From NCBI GenBank assembly GCA_030248295.1, contig JASANH010000433.1, positions 1-64,000 on the forward strand: 64,000 bases of DNA. Reading direction: 5' to 3'. Below the pieces are notes generated by a model. That model did no database searches, was not told where the DNA came from, and saw only the letters and a program-made list of their open reading frames with translations. Source of the stretch: Mesodorylaimus sp. YZB2_4. Its lineage: Eukaryota > Nematoda > Enoplea > Dorylaimida > Dorylaimidae. Shown here one piece after another: positions 10,311 to 22,120 of the stretch; positions within the stretch are counted from its first letter, which is position 1, and every line of letters starts with the position of its first letter. The position numbers were made by a program, and so were the translations under genes.

Positions 10311-11693
10311 TCAACCTTTCTTAGCCACCGTCCTCAAACGCTCGCCTCGCAAGTACGGGTTGTTGTGGTGGCGTGGTTTCCATCCAATGTTAGCCATGCC
10401 AGCGCGTTTCACCTACAGTAAGGGTTGAAGTTAGTGATCCATGCTTAACGTTAAGAGTATATGTCCTCGTTTCTACTGTACAATAGATTGCGCAGTCTAA
10501 TACAAAAGTTTGCGGTAAATGCTTACTCGTCGTTTCTTGGCGTGGAACTTCTTCGCCACCAGGGCCTTGTGTTGGTCTTTGATACCCTAAAAAGGCGAAA
10601 AAGAGACAAGATTGAGGTGTTTAGGTTGAATTTGACGTGAGATAAAGCTAAATAGGATAACGTAGTGGGTGTCAAAGTAGTGTCCGCCATGACATTTACT
10701 ACTCGCATGTTCATGTTTTCCACATACCAAACGCGAGTATGCGCACTCGAGGGTGAAGGCAAGCACACGAACTGTTTTACCTAGCCGCGAGTCGAACACT
10801 CGCTGGTAAGTGCGCTCCAAAACTTTCTTACATCAAAGGTAACTTGGAGTGCTAACTTAAATCATAGGAGTCAAAGTTTTGGCTGCCTTGATCGTCTTCT
10901 AGCAGGAGAAAATTTAAAGAGCTCTTTCATTGTAAGACAAAAAGAAACAACCGAGGCTTACGTACCGCTTTATCCAAGAGGACGTTCAAAGCTTGGCTGA
11001 ATTCTTCGACTTCATCGCGCAAGGATTCGGAAGCCTTGCGATGATTGGCCGGGCATGAGAACATGTGATCTTCGTCGCACAGACAGTTCTGTCGTCCTTG
11101 ATATCCGCGTGAGAACTCGGCCGTATTTTCAAATTCTTCCAAACATCCGTCATCGCCTAAAATCAGTAATTTCCTGGTAACCGTATTTGGGAAAGGTACA
11201 CCCTGTCCACTCTAGGAAGACCGAGGAACCAGAGTGACGTTACAGCTCCTATACCTGAGAATCCGGGCGGGCAAGGATTTGGTGGATCACAATATGCGGG
11301 TAATACTGCATCGGTTTTGACTTCTTCCTTATTCGGAAACGTTCCAGATGGCGATAAAAATTGTTTGCCTTCGCCGGCGCCGCCTGGAATGGGGAATCAT
11401 GTCAGGTGGGATGAGATTAGTAGATGATCATAGAACTCATTGTAGAACTGTCACAGACCATGTTATGCCCTAGCCCATCGCCTACCTCCGATGTACTTAT
11501 GTCCCCAAAGACTGCTATGCGGCAGATGTTCCAAATCTCTCAACGACCCGCCTTTGTACAATTCGACGCCATCGCCCAACTCGGCATCGAATCTTGGCGA
11601 GGGCATGTTCGACCCATCGAGACCCGGCCAAAACGAGTCGTCACCAAACGCATGACCCAAAACACCCAACGCCAAAATGATACCAGTCCACAT
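10311..11693 (-). CDS. sbt-1: 7B2 neuroendocrine chaperone (secretogranin V homologue)
   Basis: Secreted helper of prohormone convertase 2 in the regulated secretory pathway. It has five exons on the minus strand: 11693-11486, 11383-11255, 11156-10966, 10586-10527 and 10412-10311. All phases join, giving 229 residues. The signal peptide is MWTGIILALGVLGHAFG. The family core follows: LPAYCDPPNPCPPGF, DDGCLEEFENTAEFSRGYQ and CDEDHMFSCPA. A dibasic cluster AKKRRVKR would release the C-terminal peptide, which ends NPYLRGERLRTVAKKG and matches the convertase-inhibitory C-terminal peptide of 7B2. The intron between exons 3 and 4 carries a SINE family 1 copy. The symbol follows the nematode orthologue name and rests on recalled family resemblance. 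Confidence 0.93.
10706..10830 (-). mobile_element. SINE family 1, copy b (in 7B2 intron)
   Basis: The plus strand reads CATGTTCATGTTTTCCACAT, then CGCACTCGAGGGTGAAGG, and then the reverse of a B box in CCGCGAGTCGAACACTCGC. The element is therefore in minus orientation with its tRNA head at the right, truncated before the A box. It lies in the 7B2 intron between exons 3 and 4, in the same orientation as the gene. Confidence 0.8.
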
Positions 11694-12670
11694 GACGTCA
11701 ATGAAGGGTCCTAGAGAAAACTAACGCTTTGTCTTAAGTCAAAATTTTTGTAGGTCCAAGCAGGAAGCTAAGGATGATAGCCCGCGGTATTCTTCCTCAC
11801 CAAACGTACGGGAAAGTTCTTGTTTCAGAACCGTGCCTACCACGTAGCTAGCGCCACGTTGCTTATCACAAGTCGCCGGCTCCCTTCGGCTTCGACAGCG
11901 AAGAAAAATCCAGAAAGGACCGAGGAGGCCAGACGACGGATCAATATGCTCGTGCGAATATGTGCCTCACTCGGCATACTCGCCTTAGAGGACTTCATAC
12001 TCATTCCCAGTTCCATGCTCCTCCGGCACAGTTAGCTATTGACCGGAAGGCCTCGGCAGAGCCTCGGCTGGCCGGCTCGACTAATCGAACGTGCAAGGAC
12101 TAGGTAGGCCGGCGAGAAGAGAAAAAGGTGGCAAGGCAGAAACGAGGAGAAAGGCATTGAAATTGGTCAGTGTGGCAGAAAAAGAAAAGCGATCGGGGTG
12201 ACGTGGGTCATGTTGTGCTTGCTTTGTTGAGCGATTCAGGGCCAGAACATATGCGGCTGCAGGCTAGCTATGCCGCAGTGCTTCATGCCCTTATCACATT
12301 GTGATAAACACTGCTACATGATCAAGCCAGACTACAGTGCAGAAACACCTGCCCATCGTAATCGTCCTGACAGCGAATATAGGAGCCTAGCACTGCACGA
12401 ATCTGAAGGAGACCCGACAAACCTATGGCGCAGGAAGCATGAACACTCTGCCTTAATTAGTAGCTACTCGACCTACTCATGCTCAATCTAGAGCTTCTAG
12501 TAACTTCTGGTCGCAGCTAAAGCACGAAACATGAACTGTTGAGCACTATTCTGCCGATGGGAGAAAGGAATAAACGGGCTTCACGATGAAAATGAACTGC
12601 TTTATCATTTCACAGCTCAAACATGCCATCCTCTCTCTGTCTCCAAGCTAGGGTAGCCAATGTTTATTCC
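11694..12670. other. 7B2 5' flank and intergenic region
   Basis: No further gene is supported. The proximal part should contain the 7B2 promoter, but I do not recognise a specific element. Small open frames here have no family resemblance. Confidence 0.45.
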
Positions 12671-13692
12671 TTATATCATTATCGCCTCATCTCCAACGGG
12701 CTCAACTTCGCGCTTCTCATCTTCTATTCGCACCGCAACGCAAAATCCACTCATAATGCTATAAACGTCTTCTTCAGTTAGTCGACATGGCTTGCTTATT
12801 AGCAACGACGTCTTCATAGGTTCACCGCTCTCTTCGGCGGCTTTGCATTGAAGCAACACGTTCCTGGAAAAACGGACTTATTATCAGCTGCTTTTCTTAT
12901 CACTAGCTTTTATTGAATGCGATCAAATACTATAGAGGTGGCAAATCTGCCGTGTTTCCGCGGAATTCTCCCCAGGGAGTTACCGTGAATACTCATTTAG
13001 TTTCTCCTCAATTTGTTTCCATAGGCGAACGGAACAGCATATCCTGCGACAGTGTGTGGTAGCCCGCCCCACGGACACCCTGTCATGATGTTTTTAACTG
13101 AAAAAGGTGAAATGCGCCGCAAATTTTAGTTTCCTTGCCTCGACCGCTTTGAAATAATTTTTCCAGGATATTATTTGAGTTATGGACACATACGGGAGTT
13201 CCTATTCCTTAATATACCAGTCCAGATAAGCCTGTCGTGTGAGGAGTTTAAACGGGTGCAAAGTCTCCCATGAAAAGTCCGAATAACTCACCTGTAGTAA
13301 CGTTTGATTGTTCCAAGCACGACGGTTGCTATCTTCTCCGCAAATTTATGACAATTGTCGAGTCGAACAGTAAAAAGTGACTCGGGATATCCCAAATTTG
13401 CCTTGCACATAGCCCAAAGTTTGTAAACTTTCTCAAAAATCTTTTTTTCTATTTCTTTATTCAAGCTCACTTTCTCGCAGCCCGTAAATGACGCCGTTTG
13501 TGTGGGGGTTTCAAAAAGCGCATAGACAGCTTTCACAAATTCTTGTGTTATCACGTGGTCGAGCACAGATAAGTCTCGCAGTTGTGTATTTGGTTGAAGA
13601 TTCAAGCAACTTTTGAAATGATCGAATTCTATTTCCTCAATGACTCGATCGAGGCTGATATGATTGAAGGCAATAGTGGCTGTTGCGGGCAT
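12671..13692 (-). CDS. Unknown two-exon protein
   Basis: Exon 1 (13692-13292) and exon 2 (12863-12671) are joined by a 428-bp intron with a GTGAGT donor and TTTTCCAG acceptor. The phase-2 junction gives RYYRNVLLQC and a 197-residue protein. It starts at ATG (MPATATIAFNHISLDRV), has no signal peptide or membrane segment and ends PVGDEAIMI. It is mixed alpha/beta-looking with several Cys (SCLNLQ, TGCEKV, AMCKAN, DNCHKF). I do not recognise a family. The long frame, consistent splice signals and phase support a real gene. The sole oddity is that its intron is much longer than most in this window. Confidence 0.65.
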
Positions 13693-14081
13693 TCTTATTG
13701 ATGACTACTGGTCAGGTTAAAGGAAACTAATGGGCTGTATGTAGATGTACTCCTATTCCTTCATGGGCTGGGTATCGAAGGGCCTCTGCGCACTCCAAAA
13801 GCGATCGATATGGTTGCTTGACAACTTTGATACCAAGTACAAGGCAGCCCGTAGTATATTGATTATGGTCGTACAGAGAATTTACACAGATATGGATATT
13901 ATACCCATCATATTGATTCTTGTTATCAGAATCATCGATCACCATTCACAGTCAATCGCTCCATCGGTCTCTAACTCACCGATACGTCTACTAATAACTG
14001 ATTAGGTCAAAGAATTGCAAAGTACAAATTGCAAAAGGGGCAAACTCTTCATGAATTCTTGTCACCTTATCACAGGACTGT

Positions 14082-14597
14082 TCAGGAATTTGGATCAATT
14101 GTGGTCTTTATCAGAGGACAGCATCTACTGCCGCAGCACTGATTACTGGGGCACTTGTCCACAATGTTTCCATTGCAACATAATTGTGTGAAATTGTTGA
14201 AACATATTCCATTACAACAATCGGCCACTGCTGTTGGGGCGCACTTGAAGACGGCCTTATTATCGCAGCATAGATGAGTATGAAAATTATAGCACTGTCC
14301 GCCGCAGCACCCTCCTTCGTGCCAATAACAGTCTTTGCGTCTGATCAATTTTCCATCGCAGCAGATTTGTGTCGCTGCGTCGAAACATTTCTTGCCACAA
14401 CAGCCACTGTCAAAAACACTGCACTTGTCCAACACGGTACCACCACAGCACACTGTAGTGGATTTGACTGAACAGAATTTACCACAACATTGGCGTTGAT
14501 CTTTCTCGCATAACGTAAAATTACCGCAGCAATCCAGTTTCTTAGGGTCGTATTGAAAATTGCCACATTGGGCTGCCCAAATGGAAAAAGGCAGCAT
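14082..14597 (-). CDS. Galaxin-like Cys-rich repeat protein (partial model)
   Basis: The exon starts after a TTTTTCCAG acceptor at 14605; the first ATG is at 14597 (MLPFSIWAAQCG). It encodes about 170 residues dominated by di-cysteine repeats every 20-30 residues: LDCCGNFTLC, RQCCGKFCS, TVCCGGTV, SGCCGKKCFD, QICCDGKL, GGCCGGQCYN, HLCCDNKA, ADCCNGICFN, QLCCNGNIVD and NQCCGSRCC. This pattern (CCG-x-x-C-aromatic ... CC-x-G) is that of galaxin-type extracellular matrix proteins. The leader is too short for a normal signal peptide, so an upstream exon probably supplies the start. It is likely secreted and disulfide-rich. The function in this animal is unknown. Confidence 0.75.
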   Translation of the reverse strand: MLPFSIWAAQCGNFQYDPKKLDCCGNFTLCEKDQRQCCGKFCSVKSTTVCCGGTVLDKCSVFDSGCCGKKCFDAATQICCDGKLIRRKDCYWHEGGCCGGQCYNFHTHLCCDNKAVFKCAPTAVADCCNGICFNNFTQLCCNGNIVDKCPSNQCCGSRCCPLIKTTIDPNS

Positions 14598-14739
14598 GAC
14601 GGAGCCTGGAAAAATTGATATTAGAGACGCCAGACGTATTCGGACTACTTCGAACATTCTTGCAGCATTTGAGCGCCTTGCACCTTTGAGCACCTTGCAG
14701 CATTTGCCAGCACCTCTACAGCAATGTACCATGTGTCTG

Positions 14740-16585
14740 CAAAATGCACTCCCCTCAATTCAACCACTTTTACTTACCCGCGAAAAGCACAAAGCCTCTG
14801 ATCACTGACATTATTGAACCTATTTGACGAAGAGCAACGGCAACTCAATACGATCGCTTAGTTCCACTGACTAACCATTGTCAACTAAAACACTGGTTGG
14901 CCAATCTTAAGAAGAACTGTCCACTGTCCTACATTCCACAGCAAACATGTTTTCAGAACAAGCATAGAGGCATGCTTCTGTTTAAACTCACATGCCTTCT
15001 TTCGCTCGACTGCCGCAGACGCGAACAGTTCAATAGCCATTGGTCAGGCCTCTTTACCCCAGTCCAGCAAAGCCCGAAAAAACTTGTTTCGCAAAACGTG
15101 TTTGTGTATAGGATACGCCCTGTTCGTAAAGATGTAGATATTGGATACATTTGAATGCATGGCAAGATACAAGAACGACAGTTATTTTCGCACATGTTTT
15201 ACGCACCATTTCTTTATTGTCTACGCACTGACGAGAATCCCGCGCTGTAAGGGAAGACGGGTAAAAGAATGTGCGTGTGGGTGTGTGACAGCGCATGTCG
15301 GTTGGTTCGCTTTGTTTTATGTAGCTTTGTCGTGGAAGTCCTGGTAGTTAGCTTTTGTCAAATTTAGTATGGGCTGAAGTCGGCAGTGATACAATAAGAG
15401 TGTCTGAAAAACATTTTTCTGCATTACATACTCGTATTTGGCGAGTGCCGTCGCTTCCTCGCAGGGATAATAATAATCCCTTGCGTACCGCGGATAACAG
15501 ACCAGTACAAACTAGAAGCCAGTTTGGCCGTTTTGTTCGGCTATCATCAATGATCTTGGAATGAGCACAGTGACCTTTTCGGACGAAGCACTTAGATACC
15601 GTACTCATCCTCACCATTGTCATGTTCTGCAGTAACAATCCCATCCTCCATCTTCAAGACTTACGATCAGAAGAGGCCGGCTATGAAGGAATAGTGAAGT
15701 AGGAGGGGTGTGGGTACTTGAAAATCAGAGTCAGCACCTAGGAACGACATTTCTTTGACACCTCGCCTTTGGGGATCGTTCTTCAAGTGCTCTAGCTGGG
15801 ACTACCTCCATGAGCGGCAACTTTAGACAAGGCCGCCCCATAAGGATCTCGAAGCCGGCTCTCCCCCCAGGGCGCGGGCTAAGCACTGTATGGTTGCCCA
15901 TGAGGTAACTTCCGACATCGCAGGGTAGCGACTAAAGCTTGCAGCAGGATACGTAGAGCTTGCCAGAGGAATGCTCAAGCCACGGGAACGATCAAGCGAT
16001 ACCTCCAGTTCAGTATATTTGCCAGCAAGGGACGTTAAGGCTCTCTATATGGGTGGGGGGGGGGGAGTCGCATGTGCCGGCAGTGAGCGGGGGTTTGACA
16101 GACCTGGGATCGACGCGCAGTTCCTGGTCTGAACTGCACGTTAGCCGACGGCCGATAGTCGATGGCTCCATTTAACCAAACCAATAACTCGGCCTCAAGT
16201 TGCTCTCGGTGTTGTGTCTGCCCCTGACCCAGGCAGGCCGGTTACCTGAACCAGTGCACTGAGGTGCAGAAAAGATATCCGCGCCTATAACAGAGGTGTG
16301 CGGCTGTGGCAAATCGTTCCGCAGTGGTCATCCATATATTCCATTGAGCACATGCCCGTAATTGGCAATAATTCTACCACAGAACGTCAAAACATGTGTG
16401 AAGCAACACTCAGTCAAAATTTTTCAGCGGAGTATGTGAAGCCGGATGTCTCGAGCAGACGCAATGTTTTTTCTGACCTGTAAGGATTTGATTTTTCACT
16501 CCAAAAGACTCAGCATTAGCTCGCGGTTCGAAAGCACATGTCAGGAGGTCATCACGCACAGCCCCTCAACATCAAATCGACGTCT
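14740..16585. other. Intergenic, nothing recognised
   Basis: A 1.8-kb stretch between the Cys-rich gene and the 3' end of kinase 2. It includes a run of G around 16052-16063. No exon with splice support or repeat from elsewhere in the window was found. Confidence 0.45.
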
Positions 16586-18112
16586 TCACGGCAGGCTCAT
16601 TCCGGCGTGGTAGTTCTTGATGATGACGACCACCTCGCTCATGGTCGGACGCTCTGGAGCTTTCAGCAAGCATCGGGTGGCCAATTGCCCCAGCTCCTTC
16701 GGCATGGTCGCCGGCAACGGCAAACGGAAACCGCTCTTCAGCTGCTCCAGTACCTCTTTCAACTTCGTCCCCAGTCCGAGGTAATGCGCTTCGTACGGAT
16801 TCTTGCCCATGCTGTACACCTGAAAGGAACAAGTTCATTCTCAGCACCGAAGACAAAGTGAGCGACTCACCTCGTGCATGAGGATCCCGAAGCTCCACAC
16901 GTCCGACGCCGACGTCCACTCGCGCACCTCCAACGCATCTGGTGCCGTGCTGTAGACTGGCAGACGACGCTTCGTGGCCAGCTCGTAGTGATCAGGAGCC
17001 AAGCGCGAGAGACCGAAGTCGCCGATCTTGACGATGAACTTGCGGTCCGTCTTCGTCACCAGGCAGTTCCGACTCGCAATGTCCCTGAAAGACCGAGTAA
17101 GTACCCTCCGTCGAGTACCCGGGGGCGGAATTACCTGTGGATGATGTCGTGCTTGTGAAGGTACTCGATTCCCTTCGCCGAGTCCAGCAACGACCTGACG
17201 CACCCTCGCTCTTCCAGCATGTTCTTCTCGAGCAACTTGTCCAACGATCCGTCTACAAAAATTAGAGTGAAGCCTAGTCAGTGAGAAATGGCAGTTGACT
17301 CACAGTTGCAAAACTCCAGGATGATCAGCAGGCGTGGCACCTCGCCCGGATTCTGCGACCAGAAGCTGAGGCCCTTCAGTCGGACGACGTTCTCGTGGTC
17401 CAGCAGCGTCATCAACTTGGCTTCGGCCATGCACTCGGCTTTGTCTTTATCGCTGGCGGCACCGCTCAGGATCTTGACGGCGACGATCTCGCGTTCTGGC
17501 AGAAGTTCGGCCTTCCATACTTCCCCAAAGTTACCCTAAATCGAATTCGTCCAGCCTCCTGGTGGTCGAAGGCAGCCAGCACTTACCTTGCCCAGTTCCT
17601 GTTTGAAGTTCACTCGAGCCCCGTCGATCATCTGGAACGTGTTGTAAATGGGCGTCAGCAACTTCGTCTTCGATTTTAACGCCAACGTTTGTCCCGACTC
17701 GTAGTAGTGGTTGACCAGAGCTTCCAAAGACGCGAACTGCTGAGATTCGATGGCGAAGGCCTGAAATTAGACATTCTAACAATTATATCAAACAAAAGGA
17801 CCTCTTCGTCACGCTTCAAGACTCGCTCCCCTTATCTATACCGACTCCGCCTTACCTTGTCATTCACACCGAACTTGTAGTGCTGTATCTTTTTCTCGCA
17901 GTTGACGCTGAGAACACGAGCACCGACCCCCACGCCGCGACGTAGAAGGAAATCGCCATGGGTCTTGAGCAATTGCGGAACGAACTCGCGATGCAGGTTT
18001 GGGTAGTAGAGCTTTTTGAAGTCTAGTTTCGCTTTCTGAAAAGTATCTTCCCAGGATACATATGTCACCATTGGGGCCTCTGACTTACCCGTCCGCTTCC
18101 TGACGACGACAT
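16586..18112 (-). CDS. SH2-domain tyrosine kinase (Fer/Fps-like), gene 2
   Basis: Paralogue of the kinase at 4761-6313, on the opposite strand. Exons: 18112-18089, 18035-17856, 17760-17587, 17535-17304, 17252-17135, 17084-16871 and 16819-16586, giving 391 residues. The third, fifth, sixth and seventh exons have exactly the same lengths as in gene 1 (174, 118, 214, 234 bp) and all intron phases agree. The leader is MSSSGSGR. The SH2 domain contains GDFLLRRGVGV. The kinase domain shows GNFGEVWKAE, VAVKIL, DIIHRDIASRN, IGDFGLSR and DVWSFGIL. The APE motif is APD (LPVYSTAPDA). A longer open frame upstream of 18112 reads a hydrophobic stretch, but the short leader exon is preferred because it matches gene 1. 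Catalytic residues are present. Confidence 0.92.
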
Positions 18113-18713
18113 CTCGAACCGACTCAACGAGCACCAACCGACTGCCCCTCACGATGACGAGGACGACAATGAAGGCAGCAAGGACCTTAAAACAGGCTGG
18201 GTACTCGAATTGTAATGGAGACATGGAGTGTACTGTGCAGAAAAGAGACCTCAGTCTTAAACAAATGATTGAGTGTGCTGTGGAAGTAATCTGCATTTCA
18301 AGGAGAGCTAATAAGTATGCAATTAGCACATACGTTATTTTCTTTCTACTTGAATGTACATCGACGGTTCTAGTCAAAGGTACGCCTCAATTGACCCCAT
18401 TATAGGATACGATGCTTTATGGCATATCCGGGTGAGACAATACGCCTTCCTTTACTAAAGACCTCCCCTAACGAGAATATCGTTATGCTGTTGAACACCT
18501 TCGCTCGTCCTAGGGCATCATACTTCCCCGTAACCTTCCCTCCTTGGCACCCAGATTAGGTCTAGCCAAAATTGGTTGCTCGCCCTACCGGTTCTAGGTG
18601 TGCCCGCCGAGCCCTCTCCTGGCCAGGTTATCTGATCGTGAGTTGTTATCTGATCGTGAGGGTGAATATTACACATCAGTTGCACTCTGTCGAAGCGTGT
18701 CCCAATTGCAATG

Positions 18714-18866
18714 CATGTTCATGTTTTACCACATCACCAAACGCTTTCGCGCACTCGAGGGTGAAAAGAGACATTCTACAGGATATGATAACCCTGGCCG
18801 CGAATCAAACACCCCTGCTACATCTCGCGAGTGAGGCAGATGCCTAATCCACCAAACCATGGGTAG
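18714..18866 (-). mobile_element. SINE family 1, copy c
   Basis: Nearly complete copy in minus orientation. From its 5' end it reads TGGTTTGGTGGATTAGGC (A-box region), then GTTTGATTCGCGG (B box), then CACCCTCGAGTGCGCG, GCGTTTGGTGATGTGG and an AACATGAACATG end. The layout is that of a tRNA-derived SINE with a conserved 3' block. Confidence 0.85.
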
Positions 18867-19099
18867 GGCACACCATCTCTCTTTTCAAGTCCTTTTCCCA
18901 ATGCCAGAAAAGAGAAGCCTGTGCAATCAACAGACACACTGTTGACTGCAAAGGCTTCTCTAGCCTCTTTGTCACTGTAGTTCTCTATACGAACTCCCCG
19001 ACAGCTGGAATATTCGAAAGATGGGCAGTAGCCAGAATGGAATGCTCTGCATCCAGTGGTAAGACGGCCTAACACTGTCATCTCTGGGCTTTGGCCCAC

Positions 19100-19225
19100 C
19101 ATGTTCATGTTTTACCAAATCACTAAACTCTTATGCGCACTAGAGGGTACGTCAAACACTCGCCCGTAACTGAGCACCTGGCGTGAAAGGCAGATGCAAC
19201 CCACCAAACCCCGAGCCCAGTGGGT
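19100..19225 (-). mobile_element. SINE family 1, copy d
   Basis: The plus strand begins CATGTTCATGTTTTACCAAA and includes GCGCACTAGAGGGTACG, the reverse B-box region GTCAAACACTCGCC and the head GGCAGATGCAACCCACCAAA. Minus orientation, about 230 bp from copy c. The middle of the element is shortened. Confidence 0.8.
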
Positions 19226-19785
19226 AGGCGTCTGCCACCAGATGGGCCACGAAAATGGTTTGGTGCTGACTAAGGATCGTCGGTCGGTGCTGGTTGTGGT
19301 GCTGTGGATGATGTGGTGGTCGGTGTGGTTTGGTGGGCCAATATGATCTGTCGTATTTAAAAGGACAAACGAGGAGGGGACGATGACTCGCTCATCTTTT
19401 TTTGTGCATCATCCTAGGTATATTGGATATGCCGATAGTAAATGTTTTGTGGATTCTCAGCTGGCTTCAGAAAAAGAGCACTAAAACGTACTGTAGTAAA
19501 TCGATTCTTTTAAACTTCAACAGTGGCATGTAACTATTGCAAGACTTTGAAAATCTGTGGCTATTCTACATTAGAAAATTTATCATACCAGCTAGCCTCT
19601 GTTTCCTTCCCTCTCTTTCTTTTTTTGCTGTTTAATGTCTGCTTCAAAAGTATTAGCGTGTTTTGTACAAAAGCGTCGCAAAGTCAATCTTCTAGCCTAA
19701 TCTACACCCGCGCTATTCCTCGACATTTCTGAGGGCTACGCATCTGTGACGCAGGCTTGCAAAATCTCCGTCAGAAGCAACAAAC
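19226..19785. other. Intergenic; G/T-rich tract
   Basis: Contains a G/T-rich stretch around 19270-19340 with repeated GGTGNTG and GGTGTGG words. Nothing else was recognised before the GPCR remnant. Confidence 0.5.
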
Positions 19786-19899
19786 TTGCTTAAAACGAGA
19801 ATCTATAACCTCTTCGAAGAGGCAGTCATTCGGCAAATATCGTTTTTGTCTCTTGTTGTACGAATAGCGAACGTATACAATCCCGCTTACTTGCTTTAC

Positions 19900-21191
19900 A
19901 TGCCCAGAGATAAACTGGATGACATTGTTCAAAATGTTACTTGGCCATTTTTAAATGTTACAGTAAGCGAGGTGCTAAAATCGATTGGTGACCGAACCCT
20001 GACAAATTCATTCTTGCATGTGGCTGGGTCCATTGTGTGTAGCCTAGGAATCTTTTGCACAATTTTACTCATCTGTTCTTAATGAAGAGAAGCAATTAAT
20101 CAGAAAAATAATTTTTATGTGGCTATGTTACTGATTGCAGTGATCGATTTATTCTATAATATATTTTGTGTTTCCCATTTATGTGCAATTAATGTACAAG
20201 TTATACAAGCTGACTGGTTCTCCTTCTTTTTCGTTCATGCAGTTCCTCCTAATCAACAAAGGTCTCATGCTCACTATGTCCTTGGCCAGCGATATGTGCG
20301 CTGTTGTACTTACTGTGGAAAGGTATTTGGGAATAGCCAAAGCTCCTTGGCAAAGAAATTTATCAAAAACTTGTAAACATTCATTAAAATTTAGCGCTGC
20401 TCTCTTTGTGATCTTGACAAGCGCCACGCGCATGCACTACTCTGTCGACTTAAAAGTGAATGGTGATGGGTCGATTTATTTTTTTCAGCTCATCCAAATT
20501 CGGTTCCACGTTATTCAATGTGGTTATTACCATGCTTGGCGATGTCGTATTACCCATCATCCTTTTGGTAAGCATGCTTACGCTTTTTCGAGCTGCTGTG
20601 GCGAAAAGAATGAAAAAACAAATCGAGAATCTGAAGACGGTGGCTGCCACTAAATCGGGTCAGCAAGTTAGTGCAACAGCGCCAACCTGTAGCGAGCTAA
20701 CCACACATATCACTGGGCCAAATGACGCTCCGGCCACCAAAAATCATGGCTGCCCATCTCGCATATCCCAGGTGGTGCCCTTGGAAGTCGCTCCTCAGCG
20801 ACAGCATGAGAAGGCAGACAAAAAAGCGGTGCGTACAGCAGAAGCGGCAAATAATGAGCTGAAATCGATCGTGGTCCTCACTTTATCGCTGGATGGCTTG
20901 TTCCTTCTGAATCAAATCGGTTATTGCTTTTATTTTGTCGCAGAAATGCTTCTGAGCCACTACGAGATTTCGTACGAAAGTAGCTACCAAGAGTTAGCTA
21001 CGATGGTGGCTTTTATCCAAACAGAGGCTTATGCTGATTTCACATCAAACCTGGCAGAGTTATTGTCTCATTCTGCTAATTTTATATTGTATATGTGTTT
21101 GAGTGGATCGATGAGGCAAGAGTTTCGCGATTTCGTGAAGCGCTTGCTTCAGCCTCACCAGTATCAGGGTGCCCTCGTCGATCAGGACTGA
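19900..21191 (+). pseudogene. Broken rhodopsin-family GPCR (peptide-receptor-like)
   Basis: Seven-transmembrane receptor sequence spread over all three plus frames. TM1 is SIVCSLGIFCTILLICS, then two stops (TAA TGA) at 20080-20085, then NNFYVAMLLIAVIDLFYN for TM2 in the same frame. TM3 moves to another frame (INKGLMLTMSLASDMCAVVL, then VERYLGIAK in the DRY position). TM5 through the C-terminus is in a third frame from about 20489 (TLFNVVITMLGDVVLPIILL, SIVVLTLSLDGLFLLNQIGY, SANFILYMCLSGSMRQEFRD). No GT-AG intron of workable phase joins the parts: the TTTTTTTCAG at 20488 needs a phase-2 donor and nearby donors are phase 0. The N-KNNFY, ERY and FILYMCLSGSMRQEF signatures suggest an FMRFamide-type peptide receptor. 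The coding potential is lost unless the sequence has errors. Confidence 0.8.
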
Positions 21192-22115
21192 CGACTGTAA
21201 TTTTTGGTGATACCCTCATGAATTTCGCTGCTCAACAGTCGTCAGACACCAATAGAAGTTTTAATTAGATGCATACCTACAGTATATTCGAGGGCCTATC
21301 TATTAAGTTTCGTGCGCATGTAACCCAGAAAACCGATTTATCGTGGGCAAGGCTTAGAGAAAGGCACTTTCGAGCAAATAATTTTTTGTAATGACATAGT
21401 TTCGTGAAAATCTCTGCTCTAAAGTTCACGTTTTAAACCTTGACAACGATACTCTAAATCGTTTTTCTCTCTAAATCGAGCATCAGAGCATAATCAACGG
21501 TTTGGCTTGCTTTCTGGCTTTTCAAATGACGCCATTCCCTGTCTAATATAACAATTAAAGCGTATTCAATGACAGTTATTTTCGCAAAAAACCACCAGTG
21601 TAGCATATAGACGTGCTATTCCCTGGCAGAGGTGGCTCGTTAAGTTTTCACTGCGTTCTTTTTTCACTGCAAGTTTCAGAATGCGTTCACACAGCTGCGT
21701 TGCCTACAGCGCTGTATGTAAGCATGAAATAAATCACGGTGGGGTACTTTAGGTCGAAACTGAACAACTCTTGCAATCAGCAGAAAACGAGTAGGTATAA
21801 TGCCAAAAAATGACTCTGTGCCTGCTACGGCAGACGACTGCTGGTGGCCCCATTGCTGACACACTGATGCAGACATCAAAATAGGGGGTTTGAATTTTAA
21901 AGGGATCCGAATAGAGGTATATAAATGAGGGATAATAGACTTTCGAACAGATCCGGCATTTGTTCCTGTACGAAGTCATCTACTGACACTGTATTATTCG
22001 GTTCTCATATTTATGTTAAGCTGGCCGCAATAATGAGCCCTTTTGATAATGGTGCGAAAATATAAAAACACAAAATGGATAAAAATAGTGGATGCGCATT
22101 TTCATGTTTCATTGG
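21192..22115. other. Intergenic, nothing recognised
   Basis: AT-rich flank of the LTR element. No exon or repeat was recognised. Confidence 0.45.
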
Positions 22116-22120
22116 GGGGT

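Noticed and set aside
16050..16066. Run of G as a possible regulatory or quadruplex site
   Set aside because: A single homopolymer of about ten bases without other G-tracts. More likely a slippage tract.
17832..18377. Long N-terminal extension of kinase 2 with a hydrophobic stretch (LAAFIVVLVIVRG)
   Set aside because: A short first exon (MSSSGSGR) with good GTAAGT and TTTTCAG signals matches the design of kinase 1. The longer frame reads through that intron.
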